64,000 nt of DNA from Clostridiaceae bacterium 14S0207 (lineage in GTDB: Bacteria > Bacillota > Clostridia > Clostridiales > Clostridiaceae). The notes under the pieces were generated by a model, which ran no database searches, had not been told where the DNA came from, and worked only from the letters and a program-made list of their open reading frames with translations. The stretch lies in assembly GCA_003288255.1 (NCBI GenBank), contig CP026600.1, positions 2,852,001 through 2,916,000 on the forward strand, in the 5' to 3' direction. Shown here piece after piece: positions 56,548-64,000 of this stretch (position 1 is its first letter; each line of letters opens with the position of its first letter). A program made the position numbers and the translations under genes.

Positions 56548-57529
56548 GAAATACAATTCTGAAATTGCAAAGATATATGACGATCTTCAAAAGAATGCAA
56601 AAACTCAATTAGAACAGCGTAGAAAAGAAATTTCAAAAACTTTACCTGAGGTTATACAAATTGATAATAAAATAGCTAAATTGTGTATAGATGTATCTAT
56701 AAATACTCTTAAACAGATAGAACATAGAGACTCATACCTTAAAGGACTACAAGATCAAATAACTGATTTAAAAATGAAAAAATCTGAGTTATTAGTTTCT
56801 AAAGGATATCCTATGGACTATCTTTTAATAAAATATCAATGCAGCAAATGTAAGGATACTGGTTACATAGGAACAACAAAATGTGAATGTTATAAAAAAA
56901 ATATAGTAAAACTTCATTATTCCAATTCTGATTTAAAAGATATATTAAAAACACATAATTTCTCAAGTTTTAGTTTAGATTTATATGATGATTTTAGAAT
57001 TGGTAAGGAACCTCTTACCCCAAGAAAAAATATGCAACAAATTCTATTTAAGGTTAAAAATTTTATAAATAACTTTCCTCACTCTAAAGAAAATTTATTT
57101 TTTTATGGAAATTCTGGGATAGGCAAAACTTTTTTATCCTATTGTATAGCCAAAGAACTTATGGATAGAGGACATTTCGTAGTATATAGAACCTCAGATG
57201 ATTTAGTAAAGGAACTTAAAGAAATACGATTTAAAGACAATTATGAATTAGAAGATATACTTTTGAATTGTGACTTATTAATAATAGATGATTTAGGTAC
57301 AGAACCATTAAATGATATTAGTAGAACTGAACTATTTAACATAATAAATAAAAGACTATTAAAAAATAAAAGTATGCTTATTTCATCTAACTTGCCCTTA
57401 GAAAGTATCCTTCAAAACTATACAGAAAGATTAACTTCTAGATTGTTAGGTAATTTTACATTATGTAAATTTTATGGTGAAGATATAAGAGTAAAGTTAA
57501 ACTTAAGAAAAAATCCTCTTTCATTATAA
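56540..57529 (+). CDS. DnaC/DnaI-type helicase loader
   Basis: 329 residues. An N-terminal helical part (about 1-90), a zinc motif CSKCKDTGYIGTTKCEC (about 100-116) and an AAA+ domain with Walker A FYGNSGIGKTFLS and Walker B LLIIDDLGTEP. DnaI-like proteins load the replicative helicase. Coupled to the DnaD gene upstream and followed by a terminator. Confidence 0.93.
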   Translation: MIKKYNSEIAKIYDDLQKNAKTQLEQRRKEISKTLPEVIQIDNKIAKLCIDVSINTLKQIEHRDSYLKGLQDQITDLKMKKSELLVSKGYPMDYLLIKYQCSKCKDTGYIGTTKCECYKKNIVKLHYSNSDLKDILKTHNFSSFSLDLYDDFRIGKEPLTPRKNMQQILFKVKNFINNFPHSKENLFFYGNSGIGKTFLSYCIAKELMDRGHFVVYRTSDDLVKELKEIRFKDNYELEDILLNCDLLIIDDLGTEPLNDISRTELFNIINKRLLKNKSMLISSNLPLESILQNYTERLTSRLLGNFTLCKFYGEDIRVKLNLRKNPLSL

Positions 57530-57532
57530 AAC

Positions 57533-57576
57533 AATAGCCATTTACACATATTCAAGTAAATGGCTATTGTTTTATC
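57533..57576 (+). terminator. Terminator after the helicase-loader gene
   Basis: aaacaatagccattta / taaatggctattgttt followed by TATCTTTATATTTT. Confidence 0.8.
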
Positions 57577-57626
57577 TTTATATTTTACATAAAACGAAAA
57601 ATCCTAAACAAAATTGTTTAGGATTT

Positions 57627-57702
57627 TGGAGCTGGCAATAGGAATTGAACCTACAACCTGCTGATTACAAGTCAGCTGCTCTGCCAATTGAGCCATGCCA
57701 GC
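57627..57702 (-). tRNA. tRNA-Thr(UGU)
   Basis: Anticodon loop CTTGTAA; 3' CCA encoded. Last gene of the tRNA operon in the transcribed direction. Confidence 0.97.
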
Positions 57703-57708
57703 AAAAAA

Positions 57709-57785
57709 TGGCGACCCAGAAGGGGATCGAACCCTCGACCTCCGGCGTGACAGGCCGGCACTCTAACCAGCTGAGCCACTGGGCC
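57709..57785 (-). tRNA. tRNA-Asp(GUC)
   Basis: Anticodon loop CTGTCAC; 77 nt including CCA. Confidence 0.97.
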
Positions 57786-57792
57786 ACTTTTA

Positions 57793-57868
57793 TGGTGGGC
57801 ACAACAGGGATCGAACCTGTGACCCTCTGCTTGTAAGGCAGATGCTCTCCCAGCTGAGCTATGCGCCC
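57793..57868 (-). tRNA. tRNA-Val(UAC)
   Basis: Anticodon loop CTTACAA; CCA encoded. Confidence 0.97.
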
Positions 57869-57879
57869 ATAAAAGTAAA

Positions 57880-57954
57880 TGGTGACTCCTAGGGGAATCG
57901 AACCCCTGTTACCACCGTGAAAGGGTGGTGTCTTAACCGCTTGACCAAGGAGCC
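57880..57954 (-). tRNA. tRNA-Glu(UUC)
   Basis: Anticodon loop CTTTCAC; CCA encoded. Confidence 0.97.
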
Positions 57955-58007
57955 ATATTAAGTTTTAAAAAGTATATTATCACTTTTAAAAGTGTAATTT
58001 TAAAAAA

Positions 58008-58084
58008 TGGCGACCCAGAAGGGGTTCGAACCCTCGACCTCCGGCGTGACAGGCCGGCACTCTAACCAACTGAGCCACTGGGCC
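58008..58084 (-). tRNA. tRNA-Asp(GUC), second copy
   Basis: Same anticodon as the first copy, with two base differences (58025 and 58069). This block lacks tRNA-Thr. Confidence 0.97.
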
Positions 58085-58091
58085 ACTTTTA

Positions 58092-58167
58092 TGGTGGGCA
58101 CAACAGGGATCGAACCTGTGACCCTCTGCTTGTAAGGCAGATGCTCTCCCAGCTGAGCTATGCGCCC
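58092..58167 (-). tRNA. tRNA-Val(UAC), second copy
   Basis: Identical to the copy at 57793. Confidence 0.97.
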
Positions 58168-58178
58168 ATAAAAATAAA

Positions 58179-58253
58179 TGGTGACTCCTAGGGGAATCGA
58201 ACCCCTGTTACCACCGTGAAAGGGTGGTGTCTTAACCGCTTGACCAAGGAGCC
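58179..58253 (-). tRNA. tRNA-Glu(UUC), second copy
   Basis: Identical to the copy at 57880. Confidence 0.97.
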
Positions 58254-58307
58254 ATATTAAGTTTTAAAAAGTATATTATCACTTTTAAAAGTGCATTAAA
58301 GAAAATT

Positions 58308-58383
58308 TGGAGCTGGCAATAGGAATCGAACCTACAACCTGCTGATTACAAGTCAGCTGCTCTGCCAATTGAGCCATGCCAGC
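58308..58383 (-). tRNA. tRNA-Thr(UGU), second copy
   Basis: One base different from the copy at 57627 (58327). Confidence 0.97.
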
Positions 58384-58388
58384 AAAAA

Positions 58389-58465
58389 TGGCGACCCAGA
58401 AGGGGATCGAACCCTCGACCTCCGGCGTGACAGGCCGGCACTCTAACCAGCTGAGCCACTGGGCC
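58389..58465 (-). tRNA. tRNA-Asp(GUC), third copy
   Basis: Identical to the copy at 57709. Confidence 0.97.
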
Positions 58466-58472
58466 ACTTTTA

Positions 58473-58548
58473 TGGTGGGCACAACAGGGATCGAACCTGT
58501 GACCCTCTGCTTGTAAGGCAGATGCTCTCCCAGCTGAGCTATGCGCCC
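58473..58548 (-). tRNA. tRNA-Val(UAC), third copy
   Basis: Identical to the copy at 57793. Confidence 0.97.
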
Positions 58549-58559
58549 ATAAAAGTAAA

Positions 58560-58634
58560 TGGTGACTCCTAGGGGAATCGAACCCCTGTTACCACCGTGA
58601 AAGGGTGGTGTCTTAACCGCTTGACCAAGGAGCC
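58560..58634 (-). tRNA. tRNA-Glu(UUC), third copy
   Basis: Identical to the copy at 57880. Confidence 0.97.
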
Positions 58635-58733
58635 ATATTAAATTTTAACAGTCTCTAATATCTTAACACACTTTTTTAGTTTTTGCAACATTTTTTAATG
58701 TTTTGAGTTTACTCACCATTATAGGTTAGTTTA

Positions 58734-58809
58734 TGGTGGGCACAACAGGGATCGAACCTGTGACCCTCTGCTTGTAAGGCAGATGCTCTCCCAGCTGAGC
58801 TATGCGCCC
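58734..58809 (-). tRNA. tRNA-Val(UAC), fourth copy
   Basis: Identical to the other Val copies. This block, nearest the promoter, has only Glu and Val. Confidence 0.97.
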
Positions 58810-58818
58810 ATAAATAAA

Positions 58819-58893
58819 TGGTGACTCCTAGGGGAATCGAACCCCTGTTACCACCGTGAAAGGGTGGTGTCTTAACCGCTTGACCAAGGAGCC
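58819..58893 (-). tRNA. tRNA-Glu(UUC), fourth copy
   Basis: First gene of the operon in the transcribed direction, about 77 bp after the promoter -10. Confidence 0.97.
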
Positions 58894-58970
58894 ATATTGG
58901 CTTCTTTTCTTTAGTAAACTTGTTTTGTTGCATTTATCAAACTTGCTTTCCGCTCCGTCCGACAAGGTAT

Positions 58971-58999
58971 ATAATACCGAAAAATCTCCCTTATGTCAA
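58971..58999 (-). promoter_or_regulatory. Strong sigma-A promoter of the tRNA operon
   Basis: TTGACA (58994-58999), a 17-bp spacer and TATTAT (58971-58976) on the minus strand, one base from the consensus. A GC-rich segment with TCGGACGGAGCGG follows, unusual in this AT-rich window and perhaps a processing site or discriminator under stringent control. Confidence 0.85.
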
Positions 59000-59278
59000 C
59001 ATATTTTTTACTTTAATTTTATTTTTTTAATAACTAATTATATAATATTACCTCTAATGCCTTGATAACTCTAAGCTTAATTATATTAAGGCATTTATAA
59101 TTTTATTTTGCTTAATTATTAAATTCAATACAATTTCCCTATATTTTTATATGATTATTTATATTTTTTAATTCATGAACCTAAATTTTTATTTATTACT
59201 TTTCTTTTAGTGTATACTATATACTATAGAAATCAAAAAAATTATTCAAATTTTAAATTTAAGGATGGTAGATTTTTA
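59000..59278. other. Divergent intergenic region, no gene seen
   Basis: Very AT-rich. Contains only likely upstream sequence of the BaiN-like gene, with a tatact-type -10 candidate near 59214-59226. Confidence 0.5.
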
Positions 59279-60523
59279 ATGATTAAAGACTTAATAATTG
59301 TAGGTGGTGGTGCCTCTGGTTTAATAGCTGCAATTACAGCTAAGGATCTTGGTTTAGATGTGGCTATTTTAGAAGGTACAGATAGAATTGGAAGAAAAAT
59401 TTTAACCACTGGTAATGGAAGATGTAACATAACAAATGCAAATATAGATATTTCAAGGTATCATAGTAGCAATAAAAATTTCCCAAAACAAATACTTAAT
59501 CAATTTTCTGTAGAACAAACTATCAACTTTTTTAATTCCATTGGACTTCCTACTTGTACCTTAGAAAATAATAAAATGTTTCCCTTATCACTACAATCTT
59601 CTTCAGTTGTAGATATCTTAAAACTTTCTGTAGAGGAAAGGCAAATACCTATTTATTTTGAATGTAAAGTTAAATCCATAGACGTTAAAAATAAACAATT
59701 TGTACTACATACCAATAATGAAGTTGAAGAAAAGTTTGTATGTAAAAAGGTTTTATTATGTACTGGAGGCAAATCTTATATTGGTACCGGTTCCGATGGT
59801 AGTGGATATATACTTGCTAAAACTTTAGGTCATAAAATTATAGACCCTATACCTTCCTTGGTTCAAATTAAACTTCACCATAATAAATTAAAAGCTTTAT
59901 CTGGGATCAAATTTCAGGGTTCTTGTGAAATATGGGTTGATGATAAATCCTATAAAAAAACCTCTGGTGAAATTTTATTTACTGATTACGGAATATCTGG
60001 CCCACCAATTTTACAATTAAGTAGAATAGCATCTTTATATACCAATAGCAATCATAAAGTTTCTTTATCTATTGATATGTTTCCTAATTTATCACTAGAT
60101 TCACTAAAAGAGTTTTTAGAAAATCATTGGGGAATGTTTGGTTATAGAAGTATTCATAATTCATTTTTAGGTATAATCAATAAAAAACTAATTCCTACTT
60201 TCTTAAAAGAATGTGGTATAACTGATATACACAAGGAAGCATACTATTTGGAATGGGATGAAAAATGTTCTATATTTAAAAACTTAAAAAATTGGAATTT
60301 TGAGGTATCAGGTACAAATTCATTTAGAGAAGCACAGGTTACTGCCGGTGGAATTGACACTACCGAGGTCAACAACATAACATTAGAATCAAAAATCATT
60401 CCTGGTTTATATATTGCTGGTGAAGTACTAGATGTAGATGGAGATTGTGGTGGTTTTAACTTACAATGGGCTTGGTCATCTGGTAACACAGCCGCTAGAT
60501 CAATCCATTTATCTTTAAAATAA
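59279..60523 (+). CDS. BaiN/HI0933-family flavoprotein
   Basis: 414 residues from MIKDLIIVGGGASGL, which is where homologues start; the GTG at 59210 is an unlikely extension. FAD binding: IVGGGASGLIAAI with a later CTGGKSYIGTGSDGSGY; C-terminal GEVLDVDGDCGGFNLQWAWSSG. The family includes bile-acid oxidoreductase BaiN and others of unknown substrate. AAGGATGG lies upstream. Confidence 0.9.
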   Translation: MIKDLIIVGGGASGLIAAITAKDLGLDVAILEGTDRIGRKILTTGNGRCNITNANIDISRYHSSNKNFPKQILNQFSVEQTINFFNSIGLPTCTLENNKMFPLSLQSSSVVDILKLSVEERQIPIYFECKVKSIDVKNKQFVLHTNNEVEEKFVCKKVLLCTGGKSYIGTGSDGSGYILAKTLGHKIIDPIPSLVQIKLHHNKLKALSGIKFQGSCEIWVDDKSYKKTSGEILFTDYGISGPPILQLSRIASLYTNSNHKVSLSIDMFPNLSLDSLKEFLENHWGMFGYRSIHNSFLGIINKKLIPTFLKECGITDIHKEAYYLEWDEKCSIFKNLKNWNFEVSGTNSFREAQVTAGGIDTTEVNNITLESKIIPGLYIAGEVLDVDGDCGGFNLQWAWSSGNTAARSIHLSLK

Positions 60524-60526
60524 AAT

Positions 60527-60567
60527 AAGAATGTATATAAGGTATTATAACTTTATATACATTCTAC
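60527..60567. terminator. Bidirectional terminator
   Basis: agaatgtatataa / ttatatacattct between the BaiN-like and DUF1858 genes. Confidence 0.75.
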
Positions 60568-60574
60568 TATATAA

Positions 60575-60772
60575 CTATTTCTCTACACTAGCATTTAAAG
60601 CCTTGATTAATTCATCTAAGTCCATTCCATGAACCATAGCTGCCTCTTCAATTGTTTCAGCTTGAGCTGATGGACAACCAACACATCCCATACCAAATCC
60701 CATTAATACTTCTATTGTTTCTGGATATTCCCTAACGATTTCTCCGATAGTCATATCTTTATTTATTTTCAT
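60575..60772 (-). CDS. DUF1858 protein
   Basis: 65 residues from the ATG after [37 protein letters not shown] is the family pattern, with a Cys-x-x-Cys that may bind a metal or a thiol. It is related to ScdA-type and hybrid-cluster partners. Function not established. Confidence 0.85.
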   Translation of the reverse strand: MKINKDMTIGEIVREYPETIEVLMGFGMGCVGCPSAQAETIEEAAMVHGMDLDELIKALNASVEK

Positions 60773-60897
60773 GTTTTTCTCTCCTTTAACCATAAACTAT
60801 TTAATTTATTAAATTCTTTTTTATTATAACTCTTTTTACATATTTTTAGTATAGATAATATTAATTAATAAAGGCATATATATTAACCTTAAAAATA

Positions 60898-60932
60898 TAA
60901 AGAGTTAACAAATTAAATGTCAACTCTTTATA
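60898..60932 (-). terminator. Terminator of purA
   Basis: AAAGAGTTGAC / GTTAACTCTTT followed by TATATTT on the minus strand. Confidence 0.75.
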
Positions 60933-60946
60933 TTTTAATTAATTTA

Positions 60947-62233
60947 TTAAATTTCTGATATTCTCATAGTTTGATCTCTTTTTGGTCCTACTGAAACTAT
61001 AGAAATCTTAGTATCTGTTAATTCTTCTATTCTCTTTAAGTATTTCTTAGCATTTTCTGGGATTTCATCATAACTTCTTGCATCTGCAATGCTTTCATCC
61101 CAACCTTCGAACTCTTCATAAATCGGCTTACATTTCGCTAAATCATCAAGGCTAGCTGGGAAGTAATCTATAACTTTTCCATCTAACTCATATCCTACAC
61201 ACATTTTAACTTTATCTATTCCAGCTAATGTATCCATTTTAGTTATTGCAAAGCTAGTAAGTCCACAAACTCTAGCTGTAGTTTTTAATATTACAATATC
61301 TAACCAACCACATCTTCTAGCTCTTCCTGTAGTAACTCCATATTCATGTCCTACTGTTCTTATATGTTCTCCCATTTCATCAAATAATTCTGTTGGGAAT
61401 GGTCCTTTACCTACTCTTGTTGTATAAGCCTTACCAATACCTACTGCATTAGTAATCATTGTAGGTCCTACACCAGCTCCTGTACATACTCCGCCAGCTA
61501 CAGTATTTGATGATGTTACATATGGATATGTTCCGTAATCTATATCTAGAAGCATACCTTGGGCACCCTCAAATAAAACATTTTTATCCTTTTTAACGGC
61601 ATTATAAATCTCAACTGAAGTTTCTTTTACAAATGGTTTTAATCTTCTTCCGAATTCAACATACTGTTCATAAACTTCATTAAAGTCTAATGCAGTACCA
61701 CCAAATATATCTACAATCATCTTATTTTTAATTTCTAAATTAGCTTCTAATTTTTCTTTTAATACCTTTGGATCAATGACATCACAGATTCTTATTCCAC
61801 TTCTTTCAACTTTATCTGTGTAACAAGGACCTATACCTTTACCTGTAGTCCCTATATCATTTTTTCCTCTCCACTTTTCTTTAGCGCCATCTAATAATTT
61901 ATGATAAGGCATGATAACTTGAGCTCTATCACTAATTAAAAGTCTTTCTGGAGTTACATCTACTCCTAATCCTTTTAAATAATCTATTTCTGTGAATAAA
62001 GCTTCTGGATCAATAACTACACCATTTCCAAGAATATTAATTTTATCTTCATACAATATACCTGATGGTACTAAATGTAATTTATATTCCTTTTCACCAA
62101 CAACTACTGTGTGTCCTGCATTATTTCCACCTTGAAATCTAACTACTACTTCTGCCTCTTCTGCTAAGTAATCAGTCATCTTTCCTTTTCCTTCGTCACC
62201 CCATTGAGCTCCAAGTACTATAAAAGCTGCCAT
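60947..62233 (-). CDS. purA: Adenylosuccinate synthetase
   Basis: 428 residues. It joins IMP and Asp with GTP to adenylosuccinate, the first step toward AMP. Motifs [14 protein letters not shown] near the start, [10 protein letters not shown] and [30 protein letters not shown] are all intact. AGAGGAATGC precedes the start. Monocistronic. Confidence 0.97.
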   Translation of the reverse strand: MAAFIVLGAQWGDEGKGKMTDYLAEEAEVVVRFQGGNNAGHTVVVGEKEYKLHLVPSGILYEDKINILGNGVVIDPEALFTEIDYLKGLGVDVTPERLLISDRAQVIMPYHKLLDGAKEKWRGKNDIGTTGKGIGPCYTDKVERSGIRICDVIDPKVLKEKLEANLEIKNKMIVDIFGGTALDFNEVYEQYVEFGRRLKPFVKETSVEIYNAVKKDKNVLFEGAQGMLLDIDYGTYPYVTSSNTVAGGVCTGAGVGPTMITNAVGIGKAYTTRVGKGPFPTELFDEMGEHIRTVGHEYGVTTGRARRCGWLDIVILKTTARVCGLTSFAITKMDTLAGIDKVKMCVGYELDGKVIDYFPASLDDLAKCKPIYEEFEGWDESIADARSYDEIPENAKKYLKRIEELTDTKISIVSVGPKRDQTMRISEI

Positions 62234-62415
62234 ATTGCATTCCTCTCTTTCATCATAAAAGATTTCTTATTTTATATATTAATTATGTTCTCAATAAACT
62301 TTATTTATGTAATACATACCTTTTAATCTTATCAGAATATTAAACAAATATCAATATATAAAACGAATTATATTATATTTTTTTTATATATTGTTCGTAA
62401 TTGTAGTGTTTTAAA

Positions 62416-62458
62416 TAAAAAAGCTTACCTTGTAACATGTCTTGGTAAACTTTTTTAT
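62416..62458 (-). terminator. Terminator of the FAD oxidoreductase gene
   Basis: aaaaaagcttacc / ggtaaactttttt around a 14-nt loop. Confidence 0.75.
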
Positions 62459-62469
62459 TTACTAAAATA

Positions 62470-63846
62470 TTAATATTGTTTTAATAAATTTTGAGCAACA
62501 TATATTCCACTTGCGGCAGCTTGAGATAATGAATGTGTTACTCCTGAACAATCGCCTAAAACATATAAATCTTTAATGCTTGTCTCTAAATTTTTATCTA
62601 CTTGTACTGCACAATTATAAAATTTCACTTCTACTCCATATAATAAGGTATCTTCATTAGCGGTACCTGGTGCAATTTTATCTAGTGCATAAATCATTTC
62701 TATAATATCATCTAATTGTCTTTTTGGTAGAACTAAACTTAAATCTCCAGGGGTAGCCTTTAAAGTGGGTCTTGTAAAACTTTTATTTAAAGTCCTCTCT
62801 GTACTTCTATGTCCCTTAATTAAATCTCCAAATCTTTGAACCAAAACTCCTCCACCCAACATATTACTAAGTCTTGCTATTGATTCACCATATTCATTAC
62901 TATTTTTAAACGGTTCTGTAAATTTATTAGATACTAATAAAGCAAAATTTGTGTTTTCAGTATGCAATTCAGGATTAGAATAACTATGTCCATTTACAGT
63001 TATTATTCCATTTGTATTCTCGCTAACAACCTCTCCATGAGGATTCATACAAAATGTTCTAACAAGATCAGAATGACTTTTTGTTCTATATACTATCTTA
63101 CTCTCATAAACATCACTTGTTATATGTTCAAATACATCCGCTGGTAATTCTATGCGCACTCCTATATCAACTCTATTACTTTCAGTTTTTATATCTAATT
63201 TATCACATAAGCCTGAAGTCCATTTAGATCCTGAACGACCCGTAGCCAAGATTAATTTTTCACCTATATATATATCATTTTTAGTTATAACTTTAAATAT
63301 GCTTTTTTCCTCATTCTTAATAACATCTATAACTTCTGTGTCAAAAATTATATTAACCTTATTTTTTAATTCATTATACATTCTAGTTAATATTTTTACA
63401 TTTCTATCTGTTCCTAGATGTCTAACCTTTGCATCTAATAAATGTAAATCATATTGAATTGCCTTTCTTTTTAATTCAGAATTTGTAGTAGAGTATAACC
63501 TTGCATCACTACCACCCAAACTACAAAGTATGGAATCTACATAATTCATAAGCTCTAAAGCATGTTTTTCTCCTACATATTTATATAATTCCCCACCAAA
63601 ATTATTCGTAATATTATACTTTCCATCTGATAGTGTTCCTGCTCCACCATAGCCATTCATTATATTGCATATATCACAATGAATACAATTCTTTATCCTA
63701 TCACCATCTATAGGACAATGTCTTTTTTCTATACTATGGCCTTTCTCTATAATTAAAACTTTTAAATTTTTACTTTTTCTTGTAAGTTCATAAGCTGTAA
63801 AAATCCCACTAGCACCTGCTCCAACAATAATAACATCATATTGCAT
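62470..63846 (-). CDS. FAD-dependent oxidoreductase
   Basis: 458 residues. N-terminal FAD fold VIIVGAGASGIFTAYEL, then a Cys-rich segment CPIDGDRIKNCIHCDICNIMNGYGGAGTLSDGK (six Cys that may bind a cluster or be structural), and the C-terminal NAD(P)-type close LYVLGDCSGVTHSLSQAAASG. Family COG2509-like, of unknown substrate. AGGAGGTAG precedes the start. Confidence 0.88.
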   Translation of the reverse strand: MQYDVIIVGAGASGIFTAYELTRKSKNLKVLIIEKGHSIEKRHCPIDGDRIKNCIHCDICNIMNGYGGAGTLSDGKYNITNNFGGELYKYVGEKHALELMNYVDSILCSLGGSDARLYSTTNSELKRKAIQYDLHLLDAKVRHLGTDRNVKILTRMYNELKNKVNIIFDTEVIDVIKNEEKSIFKVITKNDIYIGEKLILATGRSGSKWTSGLCDKLDIKTESNRVDIGVRIELPADVFEHITSDVYESKIVYRTKSHSDLVRTFCMNPHGEVVSENTNGIITVNGHSYSNPELHTENTNFALLVSNKFTEPFKNSNEYGESIARLSNMLGGGVLVQRFGDLIKGHRSTERTLNKSFTRPTLKATPGDLSLVLPKRQLDDIIEMIYALDKIAPGTANEDTLLYGVEVKFYNCAVQVDKNLETSIKDLYVLGDCSGVTHSLSQAAASGIYVAQNLLKQY

Positions 63847-64000
63847 TACAACTACCTCCTACAACATTCGTATATTTAATTTTAAAATAAAAAATTTTTT
63901 GATTTTAAATAACCACCGCTTATTATACTATCAAACCTAATCCTAAGCATCAAGAGCAATCACGAATATTTATAGTAAATTTTTTATTAATATTCGTTAT

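Noticed and set aside
57645-57836. Frames across the tRNA cluster
   Set aside because: They translate tRNA genes and are artefacts.
1-64000. CRISPR arrays
   Set aside because: No regularly spaced direct repeats with unique spacers were seen; the tRNA blocks and the 11-bp series are not CRISPR.

Overview
The window is low-GC DNA from an endospore-forming Firmicute, most likely Clostridium sensu stricto. The evidence is AT-rich codon use, strong AGGAGG ribosome binding sites, a GerMN lipoprotein, a Csp-like subtilisin relative, an asnS T-box and chemoreceptors. The species cannot be settled from the sequence alone. rlmH, a YycJ-type hydrolase, a DnaD/DnaI-type pair and purA suggest an origin-proximal chromosomal segment.

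Layout. 1-4.6 kb: a MerR regulator fused to a methyltransferase with a MerR-type 19-bp-spacer promoter, a chemoreceptor with a sigma-28-like promoter, and a B3/4-domain protein behind a ykkC-family riboswitch. 4.65-16.84 kb: an integrative element of about 12.2 kb inserted at the 3' end of rlmH. It is bounded by imperfect direct repeats of the rlmH end with inverted repeats just inside, and encodes a large serine recombinase, a primase-helicase, a DUF960-type protein, a catalytically dead resolvase-like protein, several unknown small proteins, a Nudix hydrolase, a candidate restriction endonuclease with a cytosine-5 methyltransferase, and a 472-aa protein with a possible HEPN motif. Site, architecture and gene content match staphylococcal SCC elements, so I read it as a clostridial SCC-like defence island; this is the main finding. 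16.8-23.4 kb: rlmH, a SEC-C protein, a GerMN lipoprotein, the YycJ-type hydrolase, murA, an unknown protein and T-box-controlled asnS.

23.4-43.3 kb: two paralogous chemoreceptors, a YdcZ-type membrane protein with a LysR regulator, an FmdB zinc ribbon, a subtilisin-fold protein lacking all three catalytic residues, cinA, an ABC exporter with three permeases, wecB, an M16C peptidase, and a GH65 phosphorylase with beta-phosphoglucomutase. 43.3-44.8 kb: an IS3-family insertion that splits a transcription terminator hairpin. 44.8-57.6 kb: a CehA-like PHP hydrolase, a very large kinase-like/AAA/TPR/GGDEF/GAF signalling protein, methionine aminopeptidase, a 292-aa protein of unknown function, a cluster of DnaA-box-like sequences with exact 11-bp period, a second YdcZ-type protein and a DnaD/DnaI-type replication pair. 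57.6-58.9 kb: thirteen tRNA genes in four repeated Glu-Val-(Asp)-(Thr) blocks behind a near-consensus promoter. 59-64 kb: a BaiN-like flavoprotein, a DUF1858 protein, purA and a second FAD-dependent oxidoreductase.

Family names come from recognising motifs by eye; no database search was run.
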